A stretch of DNA of 64,000 bases from the NCBI RefSeq assembly GCF_000270285.1, contig NC_015738.1, positions 682,001 through 746,000 on the forward strand, read 5' to 3'. This DNA comes from Eggerthella sp. YY7918. Its GTDB lineage: Bacteria > Actinomycetota > Coriobacteriia > Coriobacteriales > Eggerthellaceae. The translations under genes and the position numbers were made by a program. The notes under the pieces were generated by a model. The model worked only from the letters and a program-made list of their open reading frames with translations. It did no database searches and had not been told where the DNA came from. Shown in pieces: positions 16,054 to 25,182 of this stretch. Within the stretch, counting starts at the first letter, position 1, and every line of letters begins with the position of its first letter.

Positions 16054-18048
16054 ATGAATACAAACTCGCTGGTATTTAACGATTCGATAACACCAATTGA
16101 TAAACTTATTGAGCATTTGATCAAAAACTGTCCCGCGCTTGCAGTCCGTGATGTTCATGTTGTCGATGCCGCCCGTGCATCCGAGGGAGAGATGTGGTCT
16201 CCTCAGCTGCTCGCGCACGAAGCGTGGGTGGCATCTAAAGAAAAGGCGAGCGGCGCCGACGGCGATCTGCTGAGGGTCGGCGCGCTGGGTATGGGCCTCT
16301 CCGATGAGGAGCGCACGCGTGTGTTGGCTCAGGCTACGCATCGCTCGACGCAAGAAAGGCAGCCGGAGGCCCTGCGCGAACAAGAGGGAAGCGAGGGCGA
16401 TCTGCGCGGCGCTATCGAAGTGCGCCAAGATACAGATGGCTACGCAATTGTTGGCGTTGACCTGCATAGATTTGCTCAAACTTGTGGCGGCACCGAAGAT
16501 CTTATCGTTGCGCTTCCCGCCTTCATAGGTGGAATGCCTGTGGTGCGCATCGCTGCCGAGGCCTTTTCGCGACGACGTGTGCAGGGTGTGGGTGTGCGGC
16601 TGCTCGTAGTGCCCGACACGGTGAAGCGTATTGGCGCACATGCGTTTCTCGCGCTGTCGGCCCAGTGCATTCATCTGGGTTGCAATGTGGAAGTTCTCGG
16701 TGAACAGCCCTGCGATCTTGCGGGAGTGTCGCCGCGGTTGGCGCGCCGCTCCTATTCGGTCGACAAGCATAACAAACACTTCAGTGCGCATAGGGGGAGT
16801 TTGTTTTCGAGCGATGGAACGCGCTTGCTGTTTCTTGCTACTCCCTCTACAGCGCGCGTTGAGCTGCCTTCAAACGTTGAGTATATTGAAGCAGCTGCGT
16901 TTGCGACAGGATGTGAGCCGCCTGCCGTTGTGGTGTGTCCACAAACGCTCGCACGTGTTGATACGAAAGCATGGGACGATGCAGTGTGGCTTTGTCCGCA
17001 CGGTGCCCCCGCATGTCATGCGCTTCGCAGGCGCGGCGTGCGCTTGGCGGGACCGCGAGCGTTTGAGCAGGATGGATGCTGGTATGATTTCGACGAGGAT
17101 GGTGCTGTGCTTGTGGCGGGACCCCCGAAACCCGCTTCTGTATCCCGTCGCTTTGCGGAGCAAGCGGCAGCGTTTGCGGCAGCCGTCCACGGCATAGCCG
17201 GCGATGCGGCAGGGGTAGATGGGGCGCTTTCTCCCTCGGCGGTTGCGGCTCAGGCTGCAACCGAATTTGCTGCATCGGGGGAAGCGGGTTCGACAGTGGG
17301 GTATGTGTCCGCCAGCGCTTCTGAGGTACTAGCGTTACCGCGTGAGGTGGCGGGGCGGCCTCTTGTGCGCATTGGGATTCGGGCGTTGCCATTCGCCCCC
17401 GCATCCGTGGTAATTCCCGATACGGTGCGCGTTATCGAGCGCGATAACGCCTGTCGGGGGACAAAACGGCTGGTGCTTGCAGAAGGTCTTGAGCGCATTG
17501 GCGAACATTGCTTCTGGTCGCGCAAGCTGGAAGGCCCTGTGCTCATCCCTGCAAGCGTTCATTCAGTTGGAAAAGGGTGTTTCGAATATGCTGTGTGTCG
17601 ACTAGAACATACGAAGACCATCATCCACGTGTCGGCCGACCAGCTGCTGAGCTGCTTCTTGGCTGATCCGCCAGATGAAATCCCCTTTGACTTCGCTCGT
17701 TACGATGAGTTGTTGCGCACAGGCAAGAATCTGCCTGATCGCCTTGGTGCGGTACTGCACCGTCTGGCGATGCCGTTTCGCCTTGCTGACGATACGCGCG
17801 ACGTGCTTGTGTCCTATCTACGTGACCATGAGCGCGAGACGCAAGAGCGGGTGGCTCGCGACGGCGACCGTGTCATGGTCGAGGCGCTCGTGCACGCTGG
17901 ATTCATTGATGAGCGCACGTTCGACCGCCAAATTGAGCTGTTGCGTGCATGCAATCGCACCGACTGCGTCCTTTACCTTATGGAATGGCATCGTGAGCAG
18001 GGTGGGCAGTCGAAGCCGTTTTCTTCGCGCGACCGCTTTGCCTTGTGA
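16054..18048 (+). CDS. Leucine-rich-repeat protein (LRR_5/BspA-like), cytoplasmic
   Basis: 664 residues without signal peptide or membrane segment. Short repeats of the BspA/LRR_5 kind recur, e.g. LLVVPDTVKRIGAHAF, VELPSNVEYIEAAAF, VVIPDTVRVIE and LVLAEGLERIGEHCFW. The C-terminal 150 residues are helical and charged. LRR_5 proteins usually mediate protein binding, often on the surface, so the lack of an export signal is noteworthy. ATG at 16054 is chosen over a TTG at 16027. It is divergent from the VWA gene, with only 138 bp between starts. Confidence 0.7.
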   Translation: MNTNSLVFNDSITPIDKLIEHLIKNCPALAVRDVHVVDAARASEGEMWSPQLLAHEAWVASKEKASGADGDLLRVGALGMGLSDEERTRVLAQATHRSTQERQPEALREQEGSEGDLRGAIEVRQDTDGYAIVGVDLHRFAQTCGGTEDLIVALPAFIGGMPVVRIAAEAFSRRRVQGVGVRLLVVPDTVKRIGAHAFLALSAQCIHLGCNVEVLGEQPCDLAGVSPRLARRSYSVDKHNKHFSAHRGSLFSSDGTRLLFLATPSTARVELPSNVEYIEAAAFATGCEPPAVVVCPQTLARVDTKAWDDAVWLCPHGAPACHALRRRGVRLAGPRAFEQDGCWYDFDEDGAVLVAGPPKPASVSRRFAEQAAAFAAAVHGIAGDAAGVDGALSPSAVAAQAATEFAASGEAGSTVGYVSASASEVLALPREVAGRPLVRIGIRALPFAPASVVIPDTVRVIERDNACRGTKRLVLAEGLERIGEHCFWSRKLEGPVLIPASVHSVGKGCFEYAVCRLEHTKTIIHVSADQLLSCFLADPPDEIPFDFARYDELLRTGKNLPDRLGAVLHRLAMPFRLADDTRDVLVSYLRDHERETQERVARDGDRVMVEALVHAGFIDERTFDRQIELLRACNRTDCVLYLMEWHREQGGQSKPFSSRDRFAL

Positions 18049-18130
18049 TTGTTCCGGAGGGATGGCGGCAATCTCCTTGCTTGTAAAACGTGCGTGTTCT
18101 GCTCGTGTCGGCTCGTCCTCTCCTAGAATC

Positions 18131-18159
18131 TTGCCGATAATGCTTGTTACATGTATACT
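18131..18159 (+). promoter_or_regulatory. Promoter of the FitA/VapC-type pair
   Basis: -35 TTGCCG (18131-18136), 17 bp, -10 TATACT (18154-18159), 30 bp before the antitoxin ATG. Overlapping TGCATGCA and TGTTACATG offer candidate operator symmetry for the ribbon-helix-helix antitoxin. Confidence 0.55.
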
Positions 18160-18188
18160 GCATGCAAAACCAAACGAAGGAGGCCAGA

Positions 18189-18575
18189 ATGCCGGCATTG
18201 CAAGTGAGAGACTTCCCGGACGATCTCTACGAGGAACTGAAGGTATACGCTGCCAGCCAGCATCGTAGCATCGCGCAACAAACCATCGTTGCGGTGGAAC
18301 AGATGCTGCAGACGGATGCAACGGGGGCGCCGTTTTCTGCCGAGCATAAACCGCACTATCTTGATTTTGATACCGAAGCCGAACGTGCTGCGCGCATCAA
18401 AAGGAAAAAAGAAGTGTTTGAGCGGATTGGACAACTGCATTGGAACGGGCCGAAGCCTACCGCGGAGGAAATTGTTGCGGTGGTTCGTGAAGGTCATGAA
18501 GAACGTGACGAGGCCATACTGCAAAGCCTAGGATTTTACGATGAAATCGAAGGACGAAGGGCGGCTGAGGCATGA
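18189..18575 (+). CDS. Ribbon-helix-helix antitoxin (FitA-like)
   Basis: 128 residues. The N-terminus ALQVRDFPDDLYEELKVYAA followed by SQHRSIAQQTIVAVEQML is an Arc/CopG-type ribbon-helix-helix of the FitA group, which binds operator DNA and neutralises a PIN toxin. The C-terminal 70 residues are charged and helical. AAGGAGG precedes the ATG. The gene overlaps the PIN gene by 4 bp (ATGA), as is typical for VapBC/FitAB modules. Confidence 0.85.
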   Translation: MPALQVRDFPDDLYEELKVYAASQHRSIAQQTIVAVEQMLQTDATGAPFSAEHKPHYLDFDTEAERAARIKRKKEVFERIGQLHWNGPKPTAEEIVAVVREGHEERDEAILQSLGFYDEIEGRRAAEA

Positions 18576-18982
18576 TAGTTCTGGATGCAAACGCAGCTAT
18601 CGCCATGATGCGCAAAACTGAGGAAGGCGAAGCGCTTCTAGCTTTGATGCTTGAAGGTGAATCGGTCATTGCCCCTACGCTCTTGCACTTTGAGTTGGCT
18701 AATGCGTTGGCAAAGTACGTGCGGAGAGGGGAACTTTCTTCTGATGAGTTGCCTGTTGCTTTACAGACAAGTGTGCAGTTCGTTGATACCTTTTACCCAG
18801 GTAAAGAACTTACGCTTGAGGCTACTTCCGAAGCCGTTCGTCTCAATCATCCTGTGTACGATCTGTTCTACCTCGTGTTGGCGCGCCGGACGGGTTCGAC
18901 TTTGTTCACCTTGAACAAGCGGTTGCAGAACCTATGCCTCGACAATGGTGTGAACTGCGTCTTTCTTGATACGGAATGCTAG
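18572..18982 (+). CDS. PIN-domain ribonuclease toxin (VapC family)
   Basis: 136 residues. PIN-fold acidic residues are seen at Asp5 (MIVLDANAAIA), Glu in FELANAL (about residue 41) and Asp in VYDLFYLVLA (about 97). The fourth position, normally the Asp of a T-x-D motif, reads TLNKRL here, so it is Asn. Many VapC proteins tolerate this, but activity could be reduced. VapC toxins cleave tRNA or rRNA. It forms an operon with the preceding antitoxin. Confidence 0.88.
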   Translation: MIVLDANAAIAMMRKTEEGEALLALMLEGESVIAPTLLHFELANALAKYVRRGELSSDELPVALQTSVQFVDTFYPGKELTLEATSEAVRLNHPVYDLFYLVLARRTGSTLFTLNKRLQNLCLDNGVNCVFLDTEC

Positions 18983-19038
18983 ATCGATCACGACTGGTAT
19001 ACTAAGCAGTTCCAGAACAATGCAGCGAGGGGTACGCG

Positions 19039-20670
19039 ATGATCGATGAGATTCAGGTTGAGAATCTGGCGCTGATTCGAGAGGCGACGCTTGAGCCTGC
19101 GCAGGGATTGACTGTGCTTACCGGCGAGACGGGTGCGGGTAAAACGGCTCTGCTTTCGGCGTTGAAGCTGCTCATGGGCGCGCGTGCCGATAAAGATGCC
19201 GTTCGCGAAGGTACCGACGCACTCTCGGTGTCGGGCCGATTCTATGATTCCGCCGAGGCTGACGAACTCGTTGCTACGCGCCGGGTTGCTGTCGACGGTC
19301 GTTCACGCGCCTCCCTCAATGGACACATGGCAAGCGTTGGCGAACTCGCGCAGGCTGTTGCCCCTGCTATCGATCTGTGCGGCCAGCATGAGCACCAACA
19401 GCTTATGCGCACGGCAACTCACGTGCGTTTGCTCGATTCCTGGGCGGGAGATTCGGTGGCTGTGGCTCGTGCTGCTTATGAAAGCGCCTTTGTGGAAGCA
19501 GCCGATGCTGCTGCGGAACTTGCGCGTGTGCGCGATGCGAGTGCCTCTTCATCTGCCAAGCTGGATGAAGCACGCTTCACTCTTTCGCGTATCGATGCCG
19601 TCGGTCCTGTTGAAGGTGAATACGAAGAATTGGTTGCCGATCTTGCGCGCGTTGAGCACGCAGAAGCCCTGGCGAGCGCCGCCAACACTGCACACGTTTC
19701 CCTTGCGGGAGAAGAAGGCGCGCTTGACGCACTCACTACGGCTGCCGCAGCGCTTGAGGGCGGTGCACGTTTTGATGCGAAGCTCAAAGAATTCGCCGCC
19801 TCGTTGCGCGAGGTGGGGTATGTGCTCGAAGATGTGGCTCGGGAGACGCGTGACTATCGCGACAGGGTGGAGTTTGACCCTGATGTCCTTGCTGAACAGC
19901 AGGAGCGCATGGCTGCGCTTCAAGGGCTGCTGCGCGCCTACGGCCCCCGCATGGAGGACGTTTTTGTGAAGCGTGCCGAAGCGGCTGATCTTGTCTCGCT
20001 GGTTGATGATGCCGCCGAGCGTGAACGCGTGGCGCAAAAAGCACTTGATGCGGCGGAGACGATGCTCGCTCAGGCGGCCGATGCGTTGACCGCTGCGCGT
20101 GCCGAAGCCGCCCCGCGCTTTGCCGAAGCGGTTACAGCGCACATGGTGCGTCTTGAGATGGGCAGTGCCGAACTGGTTTGCGAGCTTCAACCGCTTGATC
20201 GTGCGCAATGGACGCGTACGGGTCCGCACGCGGTCGAATTTTTGTTCCGTCCCGGTACGGGCATGCAAGCTCGTCCGCTCGCGCGCATCGCGTCGGGCGG
20301 TGAGGTGAGCCGCGTCATGCTGGCCATCAAAGTGGTGCTGGGCGCGAACGACGACGTCGGCACGCTCGTGTTCGACGAGGTGGACGCTGGTGTGGGTGGT
20401 TCGACCGCCGTGGCGCTGGCCGAGGTGCTGGTCGACCTCGCACGCACGCACCAGGTGATCGTGGTCACGCACCTCGCGCAGGTAGCGGTACGCGGTGAAG
20501 CGCACTACGTGGTGCGCAAGGCGGAAGGGGAAGGCGGTATGCCTGAAACCGATCTGCATAGGCTTGCCGAAGACGAACGCCCCGCCGAAATCGCACGTAT
20601 GCTTTCCGGCGATGCTACCGAAGCTTCCCTCGCTCACGCCCGCGAGATGCTTGCAGGCGTGAACTGCTAG
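19039..20670 (+). CDS. recN: DNA repair protein RecN
   Basis: 543 residues, SMC-like. Walker A GETGAGKT (29-36), the RecN motif CGQHEHQQLM (about 114-123), a long central coiled coil (about 150-370), the ABC signature RIASGGEVSRVMLAIK and Walker B TLVFDEVDAGVGG. RecN helps bring broken DNA ends together during recombinational repair. The central coil is Ala/Glu-rich. The start follows AGCGAGGGG; GGTATACT lies about 40 bp upstream as a possible -10. No SOS box was recognised. Confidence 0.95.
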   Translation: MIDEIQVENLALIREATLEPAQGLTVLTGETGAGKTALLSALKLLMGARADKDAVREGTDALSVSGRFYDSAEADELVATRRVAVDGRSRASLNGHMASVGELAQAVAPAIDLCGQHEHQQLMRTATHVRLLDSWAGDSVAVARAAYESAFVEAADAAAELARVRDASASSSAKLDEARFTLSRIDAVGPVEGEYEELVADLARVEHAEALASAANTAHVSLAGEEGALDALTTAAAALEGGARFDAKLKEFAASLREVGYVLEDVARETRDYRDRVEFDPDVLAEQQERMAALQGLLRAYGPRMEDVFVKRAEAADLVSLVDDAAERERVAQKALDAAETMLAQAADALTAARAEAAPRFAEAVTAHMVRLEMGSAELVCELQPLDRAQWTRTGPHAVEFLFRPGTGMQARPLARIASGGEVSRVMLAIKVVLGANDDVGTLVFDEVDAGVGGSTAVALAEVLVDLARTHQVIVVTHLAQVAVRGEAHYVVRKAEGEGGMPETDLHRLAEDERPAEIARMLSGDATEASLAHAREMLAGVNC

Positions 20671-20732
20671 GGAAGTGCGCAGACCGATGATGCCCGGCTT
20701 GCTAAGTTCGTGATAGCGGGCGCCAGTAACGC

Positions 20733-22658
20733 TTAGTCGTTCGCGCTGCTCTCAAGCGCTTTTTCTCCGCGTTCGGCCAGGTACTTCTGCATGGAATAGT
20801 GGGTGATGTCGGAACGATTGATCACGCCCACCACTTGGCCGTCGTCAAGGACGGGCACCTTCTTCAGGTGGTTGTCGCCCAGCACGCGGCATACTTCGGG
20901 CAGGTCGGCATGTATATCCACGCCGATGATTCCCTTGCTGCCAATAGCTGTCACGTTCATGCCCATAAGCTGGTCGAGCTTGCGTGCAAAATCCGAATTG
21001 CTGGAATCGGTGTCCACGGTTTGCATAATCATAACGACGGGGTCCATCACCATGGCACTGCGCTTCGAAAGGTAGCGCATGATGTCGCCGTCTGACACAA
21101 ACCCAACGGCTTGACCTTCGGCGTTCACGAGCGGCGCGGCGCTGATGTGCTTCTCCACCAAAAACTGCATGGCCTCCGCCACCGTGGAGCTTGACGGCAG
21201 GGTGTACACATCGCGTTTCATGATGGATTCCAACACTGTACGACGGGAGTTGTCTTTGTCCTTGGCGGCTGCTTCGCCCGGCCTATCCTTCACCAACGCC
21301 ACTACCATAATGAAGCCGATGAGGCAGAGGACGCCCGCAAGGGCAAACGCCACGTCGATGCCGAAGATGCCGGCCTGCGTGGGCGTCATGATGCGCGAAC
21401 TCGCGTTGGTGGCAACCGTGGATGCCGACACGATAATAGCCGTTCCCAACGAACCTGCTACCTGGCGAAACGTATTGTTTACCGAGGTGCCGTGATTCAC
21501 GAGTTCGTTCTCAAGGGCGTTCATGCCCCACGTGGTGATGGGCATGTTCACCAGCGACAGCGAGAACAGACGCACGGTGTACAAAACGGTCAGCATGATG
21601 ATGCCGGTGTTGGTACCCAAAAAGGCGAAACAGAAAGTCGTGAGCGTAAGTATGCCCATGCCGACAAGGCTTAAGACGCGTGGACCGTGCTTGTCGAACA
21701 AGCGGCCCGCAATGGGTCCCATGGCGCCCATGATGATGGCGCCGGGCAGAAGTACCAGGCCAGACACCGTAGCCGAGTAGCCCATGAGCGATTGCAGGTA
21801 GATGGGTACCAAAATACCCGCGGCCAGAAGGGCGCCCTGGACAAGCATGCCAATGATGGTGGCGATGAGGAACTTGCGGTTCTGCAGCACGCGCACCTGC
21901 AGCATAGGATGCTCCATCTTCAGCTGACGACGGAAGAAGAATACGAGCGCCACCACGCCCACAAGCGTGCCAACGACAGCATCGACACGCAGGCCAAACG
22001 AGCCAATGGTAGACAGGCCGTACAAAAGACCGCCGAAGCCGAATGATGAGAGGATGACCGAAGGGATGTCGAGCGTGACATCCTTGTTTGTTTCGCCACC
22101 TTTATCCAAAACGAATGCACCGACAAGCACGACCACCGCCGATAGCACGGTGATGATGTAGAACATCTCGTGCCACGTGTACTGATCGATGATAACGCCA
22201 GCTACGGTGGGGCCGATGGCCGGGCCGAACGCGATAACGATGCCGAACAGGCCCATCGCTGTACCGCGTTTGTCGATGGGGAAGGTCCACATGAGCACCG
22301 TCATAACAAGGGGCATAAGGATGCCAGCGCCGGCGGCCTGCACCAGACGGCCCAGAAGTAGCACGCTGAAGTTGGGACCCCAACCCGCCAATGCACTGCC
22401 CGCCGTAAAAATGACCATGGATACGATGAAGAGGCGCTTGGTGGTGAAACGGTCCGTCAGAAACGCTGTGATGGGAATCATGATGGCGTTGACCAAGGTA
22501 AAGCCCGTCGTTAGCCACTGAGCGGTGGATGCGTCGACGTTCATCTCCGTCATGACCGACGGCAGGGCCGGGGCCACAACGGTCTGGTTCAAAACGGTGA
22601 CGAATGTGCCGAATACCAGTACGGCCAACATGATAATTTGCTTGCGCGATAAACCCAT
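20733..22658 (-). CDS. DHA2-type MFS transporter fused to a CBS domain pair
   Basis: 641 residues. About 14 membrane segments occupy the first 480, in the EmrB/QacA pattern (FLTDRFTTKRLF loop; GPAIGPTVAGVI motif C, which marks antiporters). The last 150 residues form two CBS motifs (MKRDVYTLPSSSTVAEAMQF, then SAAPLVNAEGQAVGFVSDGD; second copy KKVPVLDDGQVVGVINRSD). CBS pairs bind adenosine nucleotides, so transport may respond to energy state. GGAGG precedes the ATG. It is convergent with recN and divergent from the T-box operon. Confidence 0.88.
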   Translation of the reverse strand: MGLSRKQIIMLAVLVFGTFVTVLNQTVVAPALPSVMTEMNVDASTAQWLTTGFTLVNAIMIPITAFLTDRFTTKRLFIVSMVIFTAGSALAGWGPNFSVLLLGRLVQAAGAGILMPLVMTVLMWTFPIDKRGTAMGLFGIVIAFGPAIGPTVAGVIIDQYTWHEMFYIITVLSAVVVLVGAFVLDKGGETNKDVTLDIPSVILSSFGFGGLLYGLSTIGSFGLRVDAVVGTLVGVVALVFFFRRQLKMEHPMLQVRVLQNRKFLIATIIGMLVQGALLAAGILVPIYLQSLMGYSATVSGLVLLPGAIIMGAMGPIAGRLFDKHGPRVLSLVGMGILTLTTFCFAFLGTNTGIIMLTVLYTVRLFSLSLVNMPITTWGMNALENELVNHGTSVNNTFRQVAGSLGTAIIVSASTVATNASSRIMTPTQAGIFGIDVAFALAGVLCLIGFIMVVALVKDRPGEAAAKDKDNSRRTVLESIMKRDVYTLPSSSTVAEAMQFLVEKHISAAPLVNAEGQAVGFVSDGDIMRYLSKRSAMVMDPVVMIMQTVDTDSSNSDFARKLDQLMGMNVTAIGSKGIIGVDIHADLPEVCRVLGDNHLKKVPVLDDGQVVGVINRSDITHYSMQKYLAERGEKALESSAND

Positions 22659-22931
22659 GAAGCTGATTCCTCCAAACGTGCTGATGCTGAACAGAGCGCC
22701 CTTGCCGCAACAAAAACGCCTTCGATCACGGCTTTGGCCGATTCACGAAGACGTTCGGAATTGCACACATTTTTGTGATGTTGTCCCAGTATAAATACTT
22801 GTTTGTTGGATGGATGGAGATACGTAACCGTATCGTCAAACTGCACTGAAAGTGCACATCACAATCAAGGAGAGGCCACAAACCGACCGCAAAGCAAGAT
22901 CACTTCGTCGATGTTGCTCACAAAAAAATAG

Positions 22932-22961
22932 TTGACAGTGCCCGGAATGATTGTGTTAAAG
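22932..22961 (+). promoter_or_regulatory. Promoter of the T-box leader
   Basis: -35 TTGACA (22932-22937), with -10 candidates TTAAAG (22956-22961, spacer 18) or the overlapping GTTAAA (spacer 17). The predicted start lies near 22968, just before the leader structure. The interval 22659-22931 holds only the upstream region of the MFS-CBS gene. Confidence 0.6.
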
Positions 22962-22967
22962 TGTGCG

Positions 22968-23260
22968 TCACAACTTAATACCTGAAACCGATGAGGCGAA
23001 AGTCAAGCCATCAGAGCACTCACAGAGAGCGGGCGCAGCTGGGATTCCCGTAGTAACGCTGGATGGTAAATGGTTCGCCGAGGGAAAGGGGAAAGGAAGC
23101 TGCGTTTGCGGCGACCGAGTATCTGGACCGTGAGCCTGCGTTAAGGGCAGAACATGTGTTGGCATGTTCGTGAGAGGGTTCTGTATCTGCAGAATCAATT
23201 GTGAAGGTGGCACCGCAGGTTATAAGACCTGTCCTTCGATTGAAGGACAGGTCTTTTTTG
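22968..23260 (+). ncRNA. T-box riboswitch, probable tryptophan specifier
   Basis: A transcriptional T-box leader. Stem I: GGCGAA (22995-23000) pairs with TTCGCC (23074-23079), and CCATC (23008-23012) with GATGG (23062-23066). The specifier-loop 3' side reads TAAATGG, ending in TGG at 23071-23073. AGAGAG (23024-23029) and a CGGG/CCCG hairpin lie above. GAGTA and GCGTTA mark the stem III region. The T-box proper is AAGGTGGCACCGC (23204-23216). The terminator is a perfect 13-bp stem, AGACCTGTCCTTC with GAAGGACAGGTCT (23225-23254), followed by T6. Uncharged tRNA would favour antitermination. ATG one base earlier is an alternative specifier, but the TrpP-like gene downstream favours UGG (Trp). Confidence 0.85.
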
Positions 23261-23420
23261 TTTCGCCGGCCTGACGGCCAGCGAAACGAGCCGACGCTGC
23301 GGAAGCTTGGAGCACCCAATCTCGCGGCGATGCCGATGACTCGCGTACCGAAGTACGCTTCGCCATCGCCATCCCCACGATCTTAGACACTCCAAGCTCC
23401 CTCGCTGACCTTGTTGGACC
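23260..23420 (+). repeat. Multi-hairpin intercistronic element, copy A
   Basis: Hairpin 1: GTTTCGC and GCGAAAC (23260-23287). Then GACGCTGCG. Outer stem GCTTGGAG with CTCCAAGC. Inner hairpin with core GCGTAC CGAA GTACGC (23343-23358) extended by GGCGATG/CATCGCC. Ends with CCTCGCTGACCTTG. It starts within the T-box terminator's T-run and lies about 100 bp before the S-component gene. The same architecture recurs at 24155, 40367 and 61052 with different stem sequences. Confidence 0.75.
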
Positions 23421-23521
23421 TGTGAATCCAAAATCCTCTCTGCGAAGTTCGTGCCGGCAAACTGAACGCCCCGGGAGGGGTAACGACCGGCGGGAGCTCC
23501 GCCAAGAAAGGATTGAGGAAC

Positions 23522-24151
23522 ATGGAACAGCAGATCAAGCGCGAGGCTGCAACGCAAACGGCGGCAGCAGGGGGGACGGCACCTCGGACGGCGAAGCGGG
23601 ATGTCGCGACGCCTCAGAAGAAAGCAGGACTTTCTACACAGGATCTTATTCTTATCGCCGTGCTTTTGGCGGCGGGTGCCGTGCTTAAACTGACGGTGGG
23701 ATCGCTTCTTTCATCGATGGGCATGAAGCCGAACTTCATCATTGCCATGTACTGTCTGGCGATTATTCTTACGCGTCCGAAGGTGGGGCAAGCGCTCATC
23801 ATCGGCCTTCTGGCAGGTCTTATCTGTCAGATCCCCATGCTTAACGCCACGCCGTTATTGAATATCCCCTCCGAGATTCTGGGGGCGCTCGCATGCGGTC
23901 TGCTCATCAAAATCCCGATGAATATCGGTGGCAAGCTGGATCTTAACCCGCTCGTGAACACGTTTATTTCGACGGTAGTGTCGGGTGGCACGTTCGCTCT
24001 GCTGGCCATTTACATCAACGTGGTATCCACCGGCGGCGATGTGATGGTTGCCCTTGCTACCTACGCCGCCATCGTCTTCGGTACTGCCACGTTCAACGCC
24101 ATTCTCGTGCAGGTGTTGGCCATGCCGCTGAAGAAGGTTCTGAAGCGTTAA
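23522..24151 (+). CDS. ECF transporter S component, TrpP-like (tryptophan)
   Basis: 209 residues. After a hydrophilic 38-residue N-terminus come about six membrane segments. The motif GMKPNFIIAMYCLAIILTRP matches the signature region of TrpP-type S components, which capture tryptophan for an ECF module. The upstream T-box with a UGG specifier supports tryptophan. The energising module (two ATPases and EcfT) follows after structured element B. ATG at 23522 is preceded by GAGGA at short spacing. Substrate assignment is inference from family and leader together. Confidence 0.8.
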   Translation: MEQQIKREAATQTAAAGGTAPRTAKRDVATPQKKAGLSTQDLILIAVLLAAGAVLKLTVGSLLSSMGMKPNFIIAMYCLAIILTRPKVGQALIIGLLAGLICQIPMLNATPLLNIPSEILGALACGLLIKIPMNIGGKLDLNPLVNTFISTVVSGGTFALLAIYINVVSTGGDVMVALATYAAIVFGTATFNAILVQVLAMPLKKVLKR

Positions 24152-24154
24152 CGA

Positions 24155-24318
24155 GTTCCGTCGTTCTACGAACGACGGAACGACTCGACGCTGCGGCTTC
24201 GCGAGGCACCCCACCTCGCGGCGAGGCCGAGGATTCGCGTACCTTGCGTACGCTTCATCCTCGTCCTCCCCACGATCTGGGGCACCTCACGAACCCTTGC
24301 TGACTTATTACGCCAACC
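24155..24318 (+). repeat. Multi-hairpin intercistronic element, copy B
   Basis: Begins 3 bp after the S-component stop. Hairpin 1: GTTCCGTCGTT and AACGACGGAAC, an 11-bp perfect stem (24155-24181). Then GACGCTGCG, outer stem TTCGCGAGG with CCTCACGAA (one mismatch), inner core GCGTAC CTTGC GTACGC flanked by CGAGG/CCTCG, then CCTTGCTGAC and ACGCCAACC. It ends 24 bp before ecfA. Confidence 0.8.
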
Positions 24319-24342
24319 AGCAATCCAGAAAGCATTTTACCT

Positions 24343-25182
24343 ATGATCGAACTCAACAACTTCAGTTTCCAATACCGCGAGGGTGCCTCCCCAGTGGTGA
24401 GTGATATTAACCTGAGCATTCCTGACGGCACGTTCGTAGGCATTACGGGTGCGGCGGGGTCGGGCAAGTCGACGCTCACCTATGCGCTCAACGGTATCGT
24501 GCCGCACTGCTACCCGGGTGACTTTTATGGTTCGGTCGTGGTCGAAGGCATGGATACCTGCGAGGTGGCGCTTACCGACCTATCGCGCGTGGTGGGTAGC
24601 GTCTGCCAAGATGTCGACAGCCAGTTCGTGACATCGGTGGTGGAAGACGAAGTGCTCTACGGCCTGGAAAACTTTGGCGTCCCGTGCGATCAGATAGAGG
24701 GTCGTGTGGCGACGGCGCTTGCCGACATGGGTATCACCGATCTGCGCGACCGTGTGATCTCGTCGCTTTCGGGCGGGCAGAAGCAGAAGGTGGCCATTGC
24801 GTCCATCCTCGCGATGCAGCCGCGCGTACTCGTATTGGACGAACCGACCGCCGAGCTTGATCCGGCCAGTTCGCTTGCAGTGTTTGATCTACTCGCTTCC
24901 TATGCGCGTGAGCACGGCATCACGGTTGTGGTCGTGGAACAGAAGATTGCGCTTTTGTCCCAGTTTGCCGATCTACTTGTCATTGTGGACGAGGGGCGGA
25001 TACGGTTTGCCGATGCGCCCGTGCAGGTGCTTGAACACTCCGACGAGCTCAAACGTCTAGGCGTAAACTGCCCGCGTTCCACCACGCTTATGAATCGCCT
25101 TGGTGACGAGGGCCTCTACGCCGGTCCGGCGGTGCGCAACGTGAGCGAGGCCTGCGCGGCGCTTAAGGAGTTGGTCGCATGA
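24343..25182 (+). CDS. ecfA1: ECF transporter ATPase A1
   Basis: 279 residues. Walker A GAAGSGKST, Q-loop in VCQDVDSQF, full signature LSGGQKQKVAIA and Walker B VLVLDEPTAELD. It is one of the paired ATPases that energise the ECF module. The C-terminus (about residues 230-279) is the ECF-specific tail. It overlaps the next ATPase gene by 4 bp. No clear ribosome site precedes the ATG at 24343, so the upstream hairpin element may matter for its translation. Confidence 0.92.
   Translation: MIELNNFSFQYREGASPVVSDINLSIPDGTFVGITGAAGSGKSTLTYALNGIVPHCYPGDFYGSVVVEGMDTCEVALTDLSRVVGSVCQDVDSQFVTSVVEDEVLYGLENFGVPCDQIEGRVATALADMGITDLRDRVISSLSGGQKQKVAIASILAMQPRVLVLDEPTAELDPASSLAVFDLLASYAREHGITVVVVEQKIALLSQFADLLVIVDEGRIRFADAPVQVLEHSDELKRLGVNCPRSTTLMNRLGDEGLYAGPAVRNVSEACAALKELVA

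Noticed and set aside
22659-23520. A CRISPR array or tRNA gene in the large gap before the ECF operon
   Set aside because: There are no regularly spaced repeats and no cloverleaf. The gap is explained by promoter, T-box leader, terminator and structured element A.
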